From contig CAOLHI010000058.1 in NCBI GenBank assembly GCA_948474755.1, positions 62,001 to 126,000 on the forward strand: a stretch of 64,000 bases of DNA, given 5' to 3'. Positions 45,726-57,067 of this stretch are shown here, piece after piece. How positions within the stretch are numbered: position 1 is the stretch's first letter; each line of letters begins with the position of its first letter. Below the pieces are notes generated by a model that saw nothing but the letters and a program-made list of their open reading frames with translations, was not told the origin of the DNA and made no database searches. Origin of the DNA: Ctenosaura bakeri. Lineage: Eukaryota > Chordata > Lepidosauria > Squamata > Iguanidae. A program made the translations under genes and the position numbers.

Positions 45726-46181
45726 TAGGGGAGAAGGATGCCATAACATCGTGGGGGGAACAGCGAGTCAGTGTCCAAACCGGGGAAGGGAAGGGAGGGG
45801 AAGGAGATGGATCTGCGTGTGGGCCCTATACTCCCTCTCTCACACTCATATCTTTCCTTGGGAGTTGCGGATCATTGGGAGAGGGTTTGTGGGGCTGAGA
45901 AATAGGTCCATGAGCCATCTTTAGCTGGTCAGGCAGCTGCTGGTGGTAGGGGAGGAAGATCAGAGGCAAGTTTTTAAAGGGCTGCATGGCCTGATCAAGG
46001 TCACTGAAAGTGAAGTCATTACTGGAAAAGAAGTGCCTGAGGTGGGGTGGCAGGGGTTGGAGAAACAAATAATCAAACACATAAAGGCAAACCTGTAAAG
46101 TGGAGGGCAAACAGTACTATTTGTGCTGATATTCATCATCTCACTATGATTAGAATCTTATTGGTGACATATGGCACTGTA

Positions 46182-46374
46182 ACTTCTTGCACTACACTGT
46201 TATAGTGCTATTATTCCACTTTCAACCTCCTATGGCATTCTAGGACTTGCAATTTAGGGAAGGACATTTAGAATTCTCAGCCAGAGAGCTTTTTGGCCTC
46301 AGTAAACTACTAACCCCAGAATGCCACAGGATATTGAAAGTAGAATAATAGCATTGTAATAGTGCAGAAGGTCC
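46182..46374. mobile_element. Palindromic MITE family B, full copy
   Basis: CACTACACTGTTATAGTGCTATTATTCCACTTTCAA at the left pairs with TTGAAAGTAGAATAATAGCATTGTAATAGTGC at the right. GGACTTGCAATTTAGGGA and its counterpart lie inside. The loop has TTCTCAGCCAGAGAGCTTTTTGG. Ends of the CTTCTGCACTA type resemble those of the Harbinger-like family, but no duplication is clear. Confidence 0.75.
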
Positions 46375-46386
46375 CTAGATGGTATT

Positions 46387-46480
46387 TATTATTGTTGCTG
46401 TAGACCTTCAAGTTGTTTCTGACTTACAGAGACCCTAAGGTGAACCTATCATGAGGTTTTCTTGGCAAGATTTGTTCAGG
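46387..46480 (-). mobile_element. tRNA SINE fragment (relative of 11358-11562)
   Basis: GTTGCTGTAGACCTTCAAGT then TTTCTGACTTACAGAGACCC and CTTGGCAAGATTTGTTCAG correspond to the tail half of the SINE. It stops abruptly where the next MITE begins. Confidence 0.75.
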
Positions 46481-46672
46481 ATTTCCACTACGCTGTTATA
46501 GTGATATTATTCCACTTTCAACATCCCTTGGAATCCTGGGGTTTGCAGTGTAGGCAGAGGCATTTAGAATTCTCAGTCAGAGAGCTCTTGGCCTCAGTAA
46601 ACTAGAAATCCTAGAATTATACAGGATGTTGAAAGTGGAATAATAGTACTACAACAGTGTAATGTCCACAGC
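46480..46672. mobile_element. Palindromic MITE family B, copy at the SINE break
   Basis: The arms TTATTCCACTTTCAACATCC and GGATGTTGAAAGTGGAATAA are perfect complements. The element starts exactly where the SINE at 46387-46480 ends, so it probably inserted into it. The continuation of the SINE on the far side is not recognisable. Confidence 0.75.
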
Positions 46673-47687
46673 TGTAATCCAGTGTCCCGCAGCTTTTATT
46701 GCCCCATTGATACAGAAGGCAACTTCTTAGCACCAGAATTAGTTGTCACTAAAAATTTAAGAAAGTTGCTAGATATCTGAGAAAGTGATGTCATCTCCCC
46801 TCGCGCCCCCCCCAGCTAAGGAACTGCAGTTGGATGCTGCCTAGGCATTTCCTGCCCTCCCCAAGCCAGCAAATGACCACACTACTTGAAAGCTTTCTTC
46901 TGGAGGAGGAAGAAATAATTGTGTTGGAAATACAGCAAACATCTCTCCACATTGCTGATAGTATAAGTTCATGAATAACAAATTAAATACCTGACAATTT
47001 GCTACTCTTTTATGACATCCAAAATCTGCAATCTAAGGTAGATGCATAATTGGACCCTAATGATAAGCCCAACTTTGTCACGCATCCTTAATTTGTAGCA
47101 ATGTCTTCTGAACTCTTCATGACAGATGGGAGAGGTTCTTTCAGTGACAACCACTTTCTTTCTTTCCCACATCATGTCCAATTTTAAACACACATACGCA
47201 CACATAAAGTTCCCTTTCAGTTACTGAAGTCCTAGGCAGAAATGTGCTACATACCCAGGCAAATGCACCAAAAGTGAATGCACACTTCTCTTGGTCCTCT
47301 GTCAATGTCATTCATCATGTTGCTTCTGCCCCATGGTGTCCAGGCTTTATGCATCAGTATCCTAGAAAGGAGCACCCAGAGCTTAGTGTCGCTTTCTAAA
47401 AGGAATGTTACTTTGATTATTACCCTGATCACTCAACATCTGACTATTGTCACAGTTATTGTTTTTCAGAAAGATACCATACTGGGTCAATTTTTACTAA
47501 CACATTGTGGTTGCTGTTAGTATCAGGCTGCTCAACCTTCATCTGTTCTCTGTCTTCCTCTCTGCCAATTCGTTTGAAACTTCATGTCTATGCCTGAATG
47601 GTGGAGCAAGCCCTCCCAACCCCCTGACTTTTCAATTACTGATTTACTCTTGATAATCTCACACAGCCAATATGTTACGCTGTGTTT
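46673..47687. other. Non-coding DNA, nothing recognised
   Basis: No motif-bearing frames or repeats. Confidence 0.4.
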
Positions 47688-48384
47688 TGGGGGGTCCTGG
47701 GAGGGGCGCCCGATTGCCAAATAAAATACCAAATTGGGGAAAAGTAGCTTGAACTCTGTTTTGGCTAGCGAGAGGCAGGGTAACTTTGCAAGGATCTTTA
47801 AACCCAATGTATACAGTGGTGGGTCAGAGAGCAGCTAGACAAGGTTTCAAAGCAACAAACAATATTTTATTAAAGGCAAGAAACACGAAAGACAAGACAT
47901 AAACTAACTAGCTGAGAAATAGAAATGGAGGTTTGTTCAGGAAAGGCAATACGACCTGTCTCGTAGTCCTGGAGAGAAGAGGGGTTCTGGGGGAGAAAGC
48001 TTAGGGTGGAGAGCTGAGGGGAGTCCCTTAGACAATCGGCAGCAAGGCAGGATGGGAGCCCAAAGTGATCCGAAGACCGTTTGAAAGTGAGGGGTTTTTA
48101 TAGGGGAGTTTGTGCCTTTCGGCTATGGCAAACCAGGGGAGGACAAAAGGAGTTTTGGTGCTGGACAAAGGATTTGGAAAGGTCAAGTTTAACACGATTG
48201 GATTTGTGTTTGAAGACAATAGCGTGGCTGGGACGTTGATGACCCAACATAAAAGAGTAGCTCGGCTGAGAGCCGTGCGGCTATTGTGGAGTTTGTGACT
48301 GGAAGTCCCCTGAAGCTGGGAGCGGAGTTTAGGCTGCTGGCCTCAATAGAGTCTGGAATGTAAAACCATTAGTGGCCGCACTCA
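47688..48384 (-). mobile_element. LTR-like block B (probable solo LTR), minus orientation
   Basis: On the plus strand it starts TGGGGGGTCCTGGG and ends ...CCGCACTCA, with TGTTT before and TGTTC after, a possible 5-bp duplication with one change. On the minus strand a TATA-like CCTATAAAAACCCC lies near 48095-48105. AATAAA lies at 47867-47872, about 230 bp further on, matching an LTR U3-R-U5 order. It is GC-richer than its surroundings. Sequence to about 48510, with GGGGGTCCTCACCCAGGG, may also belong to it. No coding region is attached, so family is unknown. Confidence 0.5.
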
Positions 48385-48892
48385 TGTTCGTGTTTGTCCG
48401 GAGGACCTCGCAAACACGTGGAGCGTGGTAACTGCAAGCCAGTCCAGCTAAGGTCGAATTAGATGATATCAAAAATGATATCTGGGGGTCCTCACCCAGG
48501 GTACCAAATCGGAAGTAACAAATGCATGCTCTCTCTTTTCCTCTGTTTGGGATAGCCAGTCTGGCAAGGCAATAATTTCTCCATCATGTTCAGTGCTCTC
48601 TCTCAGTATCTTTCTCTCCCCCCGTCCCTTTTGTTGATGGCAGCAGCAGTCGCTGCTCCTTTCCCCATAAACCACCCCATAAACCGTAAACTTCCTCCTT
48701 CTCAAATTGGTTTTCTCCTGCTGAGGGTTGGACAGAATGAAAGAGTGGGGAAAAGGCATGCTAAGATAGGAAAGGATGGAGAGCAAGAGAGTGAGAGAGA
48801 GATAATGTGGCTTTAATGCAACTTTAATACAGCTCATGTTGTTATTGTACCTCATTTCTCAGTTGTACTGTCTGTCTGTCTAAACCTCTGCA
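48385..48892. other. Non-coding DNA, possibly LTR-element remnant at its start
   Basis: Frames here (48469-48855 minus) are pyrimidine/purine-biased and without motifs. Confidence 0.35.
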
Positions 48893-49092
48893 GCCATTTC
48901 CACACTATATTGCTATAGTGCTATTATTTCACTTTCAACCTCATGTGGAATTCTGGAGTTTGTAGCTTACTGAGGTCAAAGAGCTCTCTGGCTGAGAATT
49001 CTAAATGCCTCTCCTTAAATTGCAAATCCCAGGATTCGACAAGATAAGTGGACTAATAGGACTTTTAACAGTGTAGTGCAGAAATGGCCTGT
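48893..49092. mobile_element. Palindromic MITE family B, copy
   Basis: Ends GCCATTTCCACACTATATTG and CAGTGTAGTGCAGAAATGGC are inverted repeats. This copy gives the clearest termini of the family (GGCCATTTC type), close to those of the Harbinger-like MITEs. Confidence 0.75.
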
Positions 49093-49221
49093 ATCTCTTA
49101 GGCTTTGCATTAGCTTCATTTATTTTTTTCTCACTGTTTTATTCTGCAGTATGTAGAATAATGCATTATCATGTTTTAGTATTTGCTGTTTTGTGAGCTG
49201 CCCAAAGAAGAATATTGTTGG

Positions 49222-49360
49222 TGGCTACGATAAACAAACAAACAAACAAAATAAATAATAAATAAACAAAATAAATAAATAATAAAATAAATAAATAATA
49301 TAAATAAATAAATAATAGACAAACAAAATTAATTAATTAATTAATTAATTAATTAACCTT
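49222..49360 (+). repeat. Compound (AAAC)n/(AAAT)n/(AATT)n microsatellite
   Basis: AAAC units, then AAAT/AAATAAT units, then seven AATT units. Confidence 0.92.
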
Positions 49361-51059
49361 AGGAAAGAGAAAAAGAATTAATAAACATATATATTTCCCC
49401 ATTCATGATGGAAAGCTGTATCCTTTAAGTTTATAGATTCTGTGTGTCTAGAGATCCTTGTTATTTTGAATGTGCTTTTTCAGTTTGAAGAAGAGGGGAC
49501 ATAGTAAATTAATGCTCAGAGCTGGATGCTGAAACAGGCATGCCACTGAGAGTGTGATTAATGGCACCTACCAAACCAGTCTCTCAAAGCAATATAATAT
49601 GGAGGCTAATCAGAATGTTTATCTAACCACTTTTGATGTATAGCAAGTAAAAATGCAGAGAAATGGAAATACACATTGAGCTTTCTTAGTAACATTTAAC
49701 TTATTAAAAATGAGCAGGGTTGTTCAATCTAGTTTTCTATAGGCTTTTTTTTTTTTCAGAAAAAGCATGTTTCCTGAGTTTAATTAGTTCATTCCAATTC
49801 ATTCTGAATTCATTTGAGGTGAGGTATGGGTGTGATAGCAATATGATGCATTCAGAATACCCCCGAAATGGGGAAAACAAATTGCTATATTCAGATGTTG
49901 ATTTCCAAGTGAGGTATTTTGACACTTCCCGTAACAGCCACCTTTGTTAACTAGTATAGTGGTTTTGTATACTTTTGTACCTCCATGGAATATGCATAAA
50001 CTAAGCTATACAGTATGCCCTAGAAAACTGTGTATATGCAGCAGTTTTCTTATTCGCCTTTTTTCATCCTTTTTTCAGATTTCATGCTATAATCTCATTT
50101 GTTGAGAACTGCCTGCTCTCCCCAGCTCACTGCATACATCACACGGGCAACTTCTGGGATTAGAGGTCACACTGGCATCCCCTGAATCCCCTGATGGGCT
50201 GCCATTTAGCCCTCTTTTAAAGTAAAAGTGAAGAGTATTTACTTGTTTGTTTAATCACCTCAATGCCACTCAAATACTGCAGATCCAGTGGTGGCATAGG
50301 TGCCAGATGCCAGCTTCTGACTCTTGGCGCCATTTAATTTTAACTAGTCATAAAACAGAGGTGGATAACTGTTGGAGATTAGAGGGTACTTTGTCCCCCA
50401 AAAGACCATGAAAGGTTGAACCTCTAACCTCACTGCCCACAAAAAATCAGTTTGAGCCTCCAAACAATCTAGGGGTCATGGCACATATTTGCCATGATTT
50501 TGCCCCACCTCTGGGGTCTGCTCCCATGACAGGCCTTTTATTTATGTATTTATTTTAACAACAGGAAGTGATCCAGAAGTCACTTCCAATTCATTTTTCA
50601 TTTCTGAAAACAAAAATGGCTTTCTGGGCTTAAAGTGGTTCTCACTGTGTTACACCTGGGTTGCACTCTACTAACCCCTGCCATAACAGATATTAGTTGC
50701 ATTTGATTGTATTGTTCCTCTGTTTCAGAAGCTTTATTCAAGAAGCTTACAGGGGGGAAAAATGGAGTAATTCAAAATGCCTTACAAGAAATTACCCCAG
50801 CAAACCCCGTTAAAACATACTTCAGGCATCTTAGAAGAAGTCAAGTAGTCACACTATCAAAGATTATTTTTTGGACTGAAGGGGTTTCTGAGGCAAGAGA
50901 CAGAAATTTTGCATGCTTTTACTTAAAGTCTCTTTGCTTTTCTTTTGACAGCTCTGCTTTTAAAAATTATAGACAATCACTCTATGCAGGCTTTCAGACT
51001 ATTCCAGTGAGAATTAAAAGTGGGGTGAGTGCTAGCTGAGTATTATAGTCACTCATTTT
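49361..51059. other. AT-rich DNA, nothing recognised
   Basis: A plus-strand frame at 50707-51039 has no recognisable motif. Confidence 0.4.
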
Positions 51060-51345
51060 TGCATGCAAGAATCAACATTTCAAAAGTTTTCTCCCTGTTG
51101 GATGAGATTATGGGAGTTTTTGTGTCTTTTTCAATTCTTTTTTTTTTTTTTTACAATTTGTAACTTTTAATTAAAAAAAAATGTTTATGAAAAAGCTTGT
51201 TTTTGTGCAAAACCCCCCAATACATGTAGAAAAATATTTCCGCATAAGAATCTATTAATTTGTTTGCAAATTGGACATTTTTTATGTGTGAAACATTGGG
51301 TTTTTGCAAAAACATGTTGTTGTTTTTGTCAAACTGTTTTGGGAT
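51060..51345. repeat. Possible copy of the unclassified interspersed repeat
   Basis: T-rich and A-rich tracts, with TTTTTGTGCAAAACC and AACATTGGGTTTTTGCAAAAAC motifs resembling the TGCACA-rich tract at 31300. GGATGAGATTATGGGAG resembles 23440 reversed. Confidence 0.35.
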
Positions 51346-51599
51346 TATGTCTCAGCTTACCAGCCTCCCTTAAACAGTTCATGTGGAAAGAGAAGACCAT
51401 TTGCAAGTTTTCTTGGTCAGCCATGAGAGTAGCTCATTCCATTTCTGAAACATTGCTTCTAATAACATTAAGCTATCCATTCAATATATGTTTCTAAGGT
51501 CTGTTGATTTTAGTTAATTAAAGGCAAAAGGATATTACCACTCTGCAGTGACACTTGTTTTGTGATTTTCCATTAGGTCTATAGCATTATTCAGGTATT

Positions 51600-51790
51600 G
51601 CTGCTACCCTCCTCTGAATAGAGGAGAGGTATGTGTGAAGATGGGTTTCCTTCCCTGTATATCTTCAAAAAGAGGTTAGACAGCAACCTTCTGTGGATGT
51701 TCTAACTGGATTTCCTGCACTGAGCATTAAGGCTGGACTAAATGCCCTACTGGGCACTTTCCCTCACTATAGTTCTAAAAAATAAAATAT
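51600..51790 (+). mobile_element. CR1 LINE 3'-end fragment
   Basis: GGGTTTCCTTCCCTGTATATCTTCAAAAAGAGGTTAGACAGCAACC, then TGGATTTCCTGCACTGAGCA and GGCTGGACTAAATGCCCTAC, is the typical CR1 C-terminal/3'UTR layout. In CR1 the encoded text is a variant of a phenylalanine-rich tail, and the 3' end is short. It is truncated and old. Confidence 0.72.
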
Positions 51791-52440
51791 ATAAAATAAA
51801 ATAACTAGCTTCAAACCCTGTGTTTGCTTTCCTCATGTGAAACGAGACAGAAGTTTCTTGGCTAGATATGAACTGATAACTCGGCTACAGCTGTTTTCCT
51901 TCGGCTATTCTGAAGGCAAACAAAAGTGGTAGTGGTGATTGAGTCTGGCCCAAAAGAATACGAGTGGAATCTTATTCATTCGGAACCTAGTATCTCAGAT
52001 AATCCATTTTGCCTGGATGCTTGAATCCTGGCAGCAAAGAAGAGAATATGGTGGGGAATGGGATAGGATGGAGGAAAAATGACTATCGATCTACACACAC
52101 ACACACATTCATACACCCTGTATCTCATATCTGTTTACATAAGGGCAACACACTTAACACACTCAAAACTCAGTGAGTCTTACTTCTATGTAGGCATGAC
52201 AAGTAAAAAATTCTATTGAAAATCTAATTTGTGATGTGTTAGCCATCAGATATAATTCATATTTCTACAGTGTGCTATATTTAATTAAGAATTAAGAATA
52301 AGATATGATCAACACTTCATAGCAGACTATCTCCTATGTCTTCTCCCATAATGTCTGTGGAGATTAAAGGAAGAAAAAATATGTTGATCTGGCAGTCCCT
52401 ATATATGTTATAAAAAGGGAAGAAAGAAAGGAGAGAAAAA

Positions 52441-52495
52441 ATGAGTCAGCACCTTTAAGACTAACTTTTTTAAAAAAATTGAATGTGCTTTCATG
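52441..52495 (-). mobile_element. Penelope-like element, 3' piece left of the L1
   Basis: GAGTCAGCACCTTTAAGACTAAC and the following ATGTGCTTTCATG continue directly into GATATAAACCTACTTCTTCA at 58081 once the L1 is ignored. That is the usual layout of the 3' end of reptile Penelope-like elements. Confidence 0.7.
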
Positions 52496-53147
52496 TTTTA
52501 AATCTTTTTATTATACACATTTACATTCACCTTCTCATTTCCCCATACCCAATACACACGTAGTACCAATGAGTAATCCAAAAGGTAGAAAAATAAATTA
52601 ACATATGATTTAGATTTAACACAAACCCAAAGCGCATAGTTAATAACCTTAATTTAAATTCTTTAACATCAGCTTTTCCTATATACACAGAGCTTAAATT
52701 TCTCCTCTCTCTCTCTTTTGATTATCCTTTAATGCATAAACTTATTTATCCAATTACATTCAATCTTCACTCGCACCTTTTTAACCATAAAAAAAAAGAA
52801 AAAACAAAAAAAAACAAAAAAACAAAAAAACAAAACAAACAAACAAAAAAAAAACACTCTTCCCTTATTTTCTTTTTCTTCCATACTAGTTGGTTCTACC
52901 TTAGCTTTTCCCGTCCAACAATAACTTAAAACATCACATTGACTTACTCCACTTTCTTTCTGAATATCAAATTCGCTAAATTTCCCTGTTTGTAGTCATT
53001 CCGTTCTCCTACTTACTATATTTCCCTTTTCTAAATCCCGTTATCCTTTATCAAATGTAACACTTATAATTCTATTCAAGTCCTAGTTGTTACGAACCTT
53101 TATCACGTACTTCACCTATTCTTTATTCCTTGTTCCTTTAATCACTC
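52496..53147 (-). other. L1 3'UTR
   Basis: 650 bp without coding frames. It contains a long A/C tract on the plus strand (52787-52856), i.e. T/G on the L1 sense strand, an unusual homopolymer-rich block. Confidence 0.8.
52507..52512 (-). promoter_or_regulatory. L1 polyadenylation signal AATAAA
   Basis: TTTATT on the plus strand, just upstream (in L1 sense) of the element's 3' junction at 52496. Confidence 0.75.
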
Positions 53148-56100
53148 CTACTTCCTATTAGGTTCCAATATGGGGAGGATCAAATCCCATTCTTCATCTA
53201 TTTTTTCTTCTGACCTTTGTTGCAATACTGCCGTTAATTTCTCCATTTCCCTTATTTCGTATATTTTCAATAACCAATCCTCCACTACAGGGGATTCTTC
53301 TTGTTTCCATCTGCTGGCATAGCACATTCTCGCTGCAACTATCATATACGTTAATATCTTGTGGTATGATTGCTTTTTGAGTGGTCCTACACGCTCGTAC
53401 ATATTTAATAAATACACCTCTGGAAGTAATGGAAAGTTCTTTTGCATAATTTTCGTTATATTATTATGTATTAGAACCCAAAATTTTTTCGCTTTTATAC
53501 AAGTCCACCAAAGATGGAAAAGAGTTCCCTTCTGGTCGCACTTCCAACACTTATTTTTATCAGTTTTACTCATTTTTGCAATTTGCACTGGCGTGTAGTA
53601 CCACCTATAAAAGATCTTAAAGTAATTTTCTTTTAAAGCTGTGCTCTTCAATGTTTTATTTATTAAGGACCAAGATCTTTCCCAACACTCCAATTGTATC
53701 GGCCTCCCTATGTTCTGGGCCCATCTTAACATATTCTCTTTTACTATTTCTTCCTCAAGTTCTAAGTTCAAGAAAATTTTATATAGCTTTGCTATAAGGT
53801 GTTCCACTCCTGGTTTAAACAGTTTATCTAACTCGTTTTCTTTACTTTCTATCCCAACTGTTTTTTGGTCCAATTTATATTTTTCCGATATCTGTCTTTG
53901 CAATAACCAATGGGTAGAAAGCCCATACTCTACCAATTCTTCTCTTGTTTTTAGTTGAAGTTTACCCCCTTGTACCTTTACTATGTCCTTGTATAAAATC
54001 CATCTATTTATCTGTGGCTTCTCTCTTCTATAAAAGGCCTCGTGAGGAGATATCCACAATGGGAATCTCCTGTATACCTTCTTCTTATAAAGCAACCATA
54101 CTCTAAGAATTGACTTCCTAATAAAATGGTTATTGAAATCTCTGTTAATTCGGGCCTTCTCGTACCACAGATAAGAGTGCCAGCCGAAGGGCAAATCTGC
54201 ACCTTCCAAAGTTAACAGTCTCTCATCATCCAGTCTAATCCAAGTGGTCGCCCAATCCATACAGCATGCGTGATAATATAACTTCAACTCTGGTGTTCCT
54301 AAACCTCCTCTTTCTTTAGCGTCTATTAATCCGCACCACTTAATTCGGGGTTTTCTACCGTTCCATATAAATTTCGAAAGATCACTTTTCCATTGTTTGA
54401 AAACCCCATCATTTGTGATGATAGGAAGATTCTGGAATAAGAAAATCAATCTTGGCAGGACATTCATCTTGATGGTTGCAATTCTTCCTAACAAAGATAA
54501 ATCTAGGGTTGTCCACCGCCTTAAATCCTCTTTAATCAATTGCCAAACTTTCTTATAGTTGTTGTCATACAAATCGGTATTATGTTTAGTCAAATATATT
54601 CCTAAATATTTTATTTTTTTCTCTATTTTAAATTGGGATTCCCTCTCCAGCTCACTTTCTTCCTGTTTGTTCATATTCTTAGTTAGTATAGATGTTTTAT
54701 CCGGATTAACTTTGAAGCCTGATGCTATGCCATATTCCTGTGAAATCTTTTTTAACCTTTTTATACTTTGTACCGGATTATCTAATATGATTACCAAATC
54801 ATCCGCGAATGCCCTGAGTTTGAAAATCTGATTCCTTATTTGGACTCCCCTTATTTCATTATCTTGTCTTATTTGGATATTAAGAATTTCAATCATTATC
54901 AGGAATATCAATGGAGATAACGGGCATCCCTGCCTTGTCCCTTTCATAATACTAATTGTAGGTGTTTTTTCTCCATTTACAACGATATTTGCTGACTGGT
55001 CTCTATAGATCATATCAATCCACCTCAGAAATTCATCACCTATTTCTATCTTCTTCAAGGTTTCCATAATAAAACTCCATTTGACATTATCAAAAGCTTT
55101 CTCCGCGTCGAGAAATATCATTCCTAGCTTCTTCTCATTGTGTTTTTGGTAATACTCAATTATATTCAAAACAACTCTCATATTATTCTTGATGGATCTT
55201 CCTGGGAGAAAGCCACATTGATCTTCATAAATCCACTCCTTTAGCACCATTTTTAATCTTTCTGACAAAATGGATGCGAATATCTTATAGTCTGTATTAA
55301 GCAAAGCAATTGGTCTATAGTTCTTAACATCCCGGTGATCTTTACCTTCCTTGGGTATTAAGCTAATCATAGCCTCTCCCCAAGAGCTCGGACGCACCCC
55401 ATTCTCAAGCTCTTTTATCACTTTATACATAGGTTCCACCAATACATCTTGAAAGGTCTTATAATAATGGGCTGTCAGTCCATCTGGTCCCGGGGCTTTT
55501 CCTAGTTTTAAATTCTTGATTGCATTTATGATCTCCAATCTGGTGATGGGTTTATTTAACTCTGACTTCAATTCCCCTCTAATTTGCGGTATTTCAACTT
55601 TTCCCAAGTATTTCTTAATGGTTTCATCTACCTCGAGGTGGTCCTTTTCTTCATAAAGCTTCTGAAAATATTTATAGAATATTAGTTTTATCCTGTCTTG
55701 TTGTCTACACAGTTCCTTTCCGTCATTGATTTCCAAGATTGTTCTTTTCTCCCTTTCTTTCTTGAGTTTATAAGCTAACCATTTCCCAGTTTTGTTGGAG
55801 TGTTCATAGTATCTTTGTTTTACATATTTTAATTTCCTTTCCAAATCAATTGTATTTTGTATTGTGATTTGTTTTCTTAAGACCTTCAGTTCATATTTTA
55901 GCTTATCATTTTGGGGATTTATCTTTAGTTCATCTTCCTTTTCTTTAAGTTGTTCCATAATTTTATTTTGAGATTCTTTCCATTTCTTATTTTTATAAAT
56001 CTCCTGTTCAATCAAAATCCCCCTTACCACAGCTTTTCCAGCCTCCCATACCACACTTTCTGATATTCCTGTTCCAGAGTTTTCCTTAAAATAATATTCT

Positions 56101-56879
56101 AATCCTGTTTTTACTTTATTTATTACTTTTTCATCTCTCAATAAGTCATCTTTTAGTATCCATCGATATTCTCGTTTCCTTTCTCTAAATGTCAATATAA
56201 GGGGGCTGTGGTCGGACAGTATCCTTGGCAAAATTTCCATTTTTTGAATATTCTTTGCTAATATTTTGGATATTAGGATCATATCTATCCTAGACCAAGA
56301 TCTACATGTTTCTGAGTAATATGTAAAATCCTGGGTATTCCCATAGAGGTACCTCCATGCATCTATAAGAGCGACATTCTCCACAAGCTCAAAAAAAGTT
56401 TTGGGTAATCTCCTATTTACCGCTTTCTTTTCCATTTTCCTATCACGTTCGGGGTCTATGACCCCATTCCAATCACCCATTATCATCACTTTCTCATAAT
56501 CATATTCTTGCATCACTTTCAACAGTCTATCAAAATATCCTGACTTGTTCTGTTGCGGTCCATATACCCCTACACATAACATTTTCCCTTGTACCGTTTC
56601 CACTTCTATCCCTACAAATGATCCACCTTCATCTTTAAAGACTTCTTCAGATTTATATTTTTTATTTACATAAATTGTGACCCCTTTCCTTTTTCTATTG
56701 CATACTGATGAAAATTCTAAACCTAATTTACCATTCTTCAAATAAATAGTGTCTTTATCTCTTATGTGCGTTTCCTGTAAGCAAATTACGTCTGCTTTTA
56801 TTTTTTCTAAATAATGAAATATTCTTTTCCTTTTAATAGGTGCATTTAAACCTCGCACATTCCAAGAAAGTATTTTCAT
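53148..56879 (-). CDS. L1 ORF2 protein (endonuclease-reverse transcriptase), intact, 1243 aa
   Basis: Multifunctional enzyme of target-primed reverse transcription. The apurinic-type endonuclease spans about residues 1-235: SWNVRG (N7), LQETH (E36), GDWNGVID (D136, N138), SRIDMI (D199) and SDHSPL (D223, H224) are all present. RT spans about 440-760: GKAPGPDGLT, NYRPIALLNTDYKI, FLDAEKAFDNV (D591), GTRQGCPLSPLIF and AFADDLVIILD (D693, D694). The C-terminal zinc-knuckle-like motif CWKCDQKGTLFHLWWTC is complete. Start MKILSWNVRG is the standard ORF2 beginning and the length is normal. No internal stop or frame slip is seen. ORF1 upstream is broken, so the element would need ORF1 protein in trans. 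Confidence 0.97.
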   Translation of the reverse strand: MKILSWNVRGLNAPIKRKRIFHYLEKIKADVICLQETHIRDKDTIYLKNGKLGLEFSSVCNRKRKGVTIYVNKKYKSEEVFKDEGGSFVGIEVETVQGKMLCVGVYGPQQNKSGYFDRLLKVMQEYDYEKVMIMGDWNGVIDPERDRKMEKKAVNRRLPKTFFELVENVALIDAWRYLYGNTQDFTYYSETCRSWSRIDMILISKILAKNIQKMEILPRILSDHSPLILTFRERKREYRWILKDDLLRDEKVINKVKTGLEYYFKENSGTGISESVVWEAGKAVVRGILIEQEIYKNKKWKESQNKIMEQLKEKEDELKINPQNDKLKYELKVLRKQITIQNTIDLERKLKYVKQRYYEHSNKTGKWLAYKLKKEREKRTILEINDGKELCRQQDRIKLIFYKYFQKLYEEKDHLEVDETIKKYLGKVEIPQIRGELKSELNKPITRLEIINAIKNLKLGKAPGPDGLTAHYYKTFQDVLVEPMYKVIKELENGVRPSSWGEAMISLIPKEGKDHRDVKNYRPIALLNTDYKIFASILSERLKMVLKEWIYEDQCGFLPGRSIKNNMRVVLNIIEYYQKHNEKKLGMIFLDAEKAFDNVKWSFIMETLKKIEIGDEFLRWIDMIYRDQSANIVVNGEKTPTISIMKGTRQGCPLSPLIFLIMIEILNIQIRQDNEIRGVQIRNQIFKLRAFADDLVIILDNPVQSIKRLKKISQEYGIASGFKVNPDKTSILTKNMNKQEESELERESQFKIEKKIKYLGIYLTKHNTDLYDNNYKKVWQLIKEDLRRWTTLDLSLLGRIATIKMNVLPRLIFLFQNLPIITNDGVFKQWKSDLSKFIWNGRKPRIKWCGLIDAKERGGLGTPELKLYYHACCMDWATTWIRLDDERLLTLEGADLPFGWHSYLWYEKARINRDFNNHFIRKSILRVWLLYKKKVYRRFPLWISPHEAFYRREKPQINRWILYKDIVKVQGGKLQLKTREELVEYGLSTHWLLQRQISEKYKLDQKTVGIESKENELDKLFKPGVEHLIAKLYKIFLNLELEEEIVKENMLRWAQNIGRPIQLECWERSWSLINKTLKSTALKENYFKIFYRWYYTPVQIAKMSKTDKNKCWKCDQKGTLFHLWWTCIKAKKFWVLIHNNITKIMQKNFPLLPEVYLLNMYERVGPLKKQSYHKILTYMIVAARMCYASRWKQEESPVVEDWLLKIYEIREMEKLTAVLQQRSEEKIDEEWDLILPILEPNRK

Positions 56880-57067
56880 AATCTCCCTTTTACCTTAATT
56901 TATCTCTTGATCTACTTCTAATTCCAAATCTTCGTCCTTCTCTTCTTCGTCCTCTTCCTGTCCTTCGTTCAGTATGTCCTCCTCCTCCTCCTCTCTGTCT
57001 GTCCCTGTCAAATCCTTCCCGTATAATTCCTCAGCCTCTGTATTCCTAAGTCGAATTGTCCTCTCCT

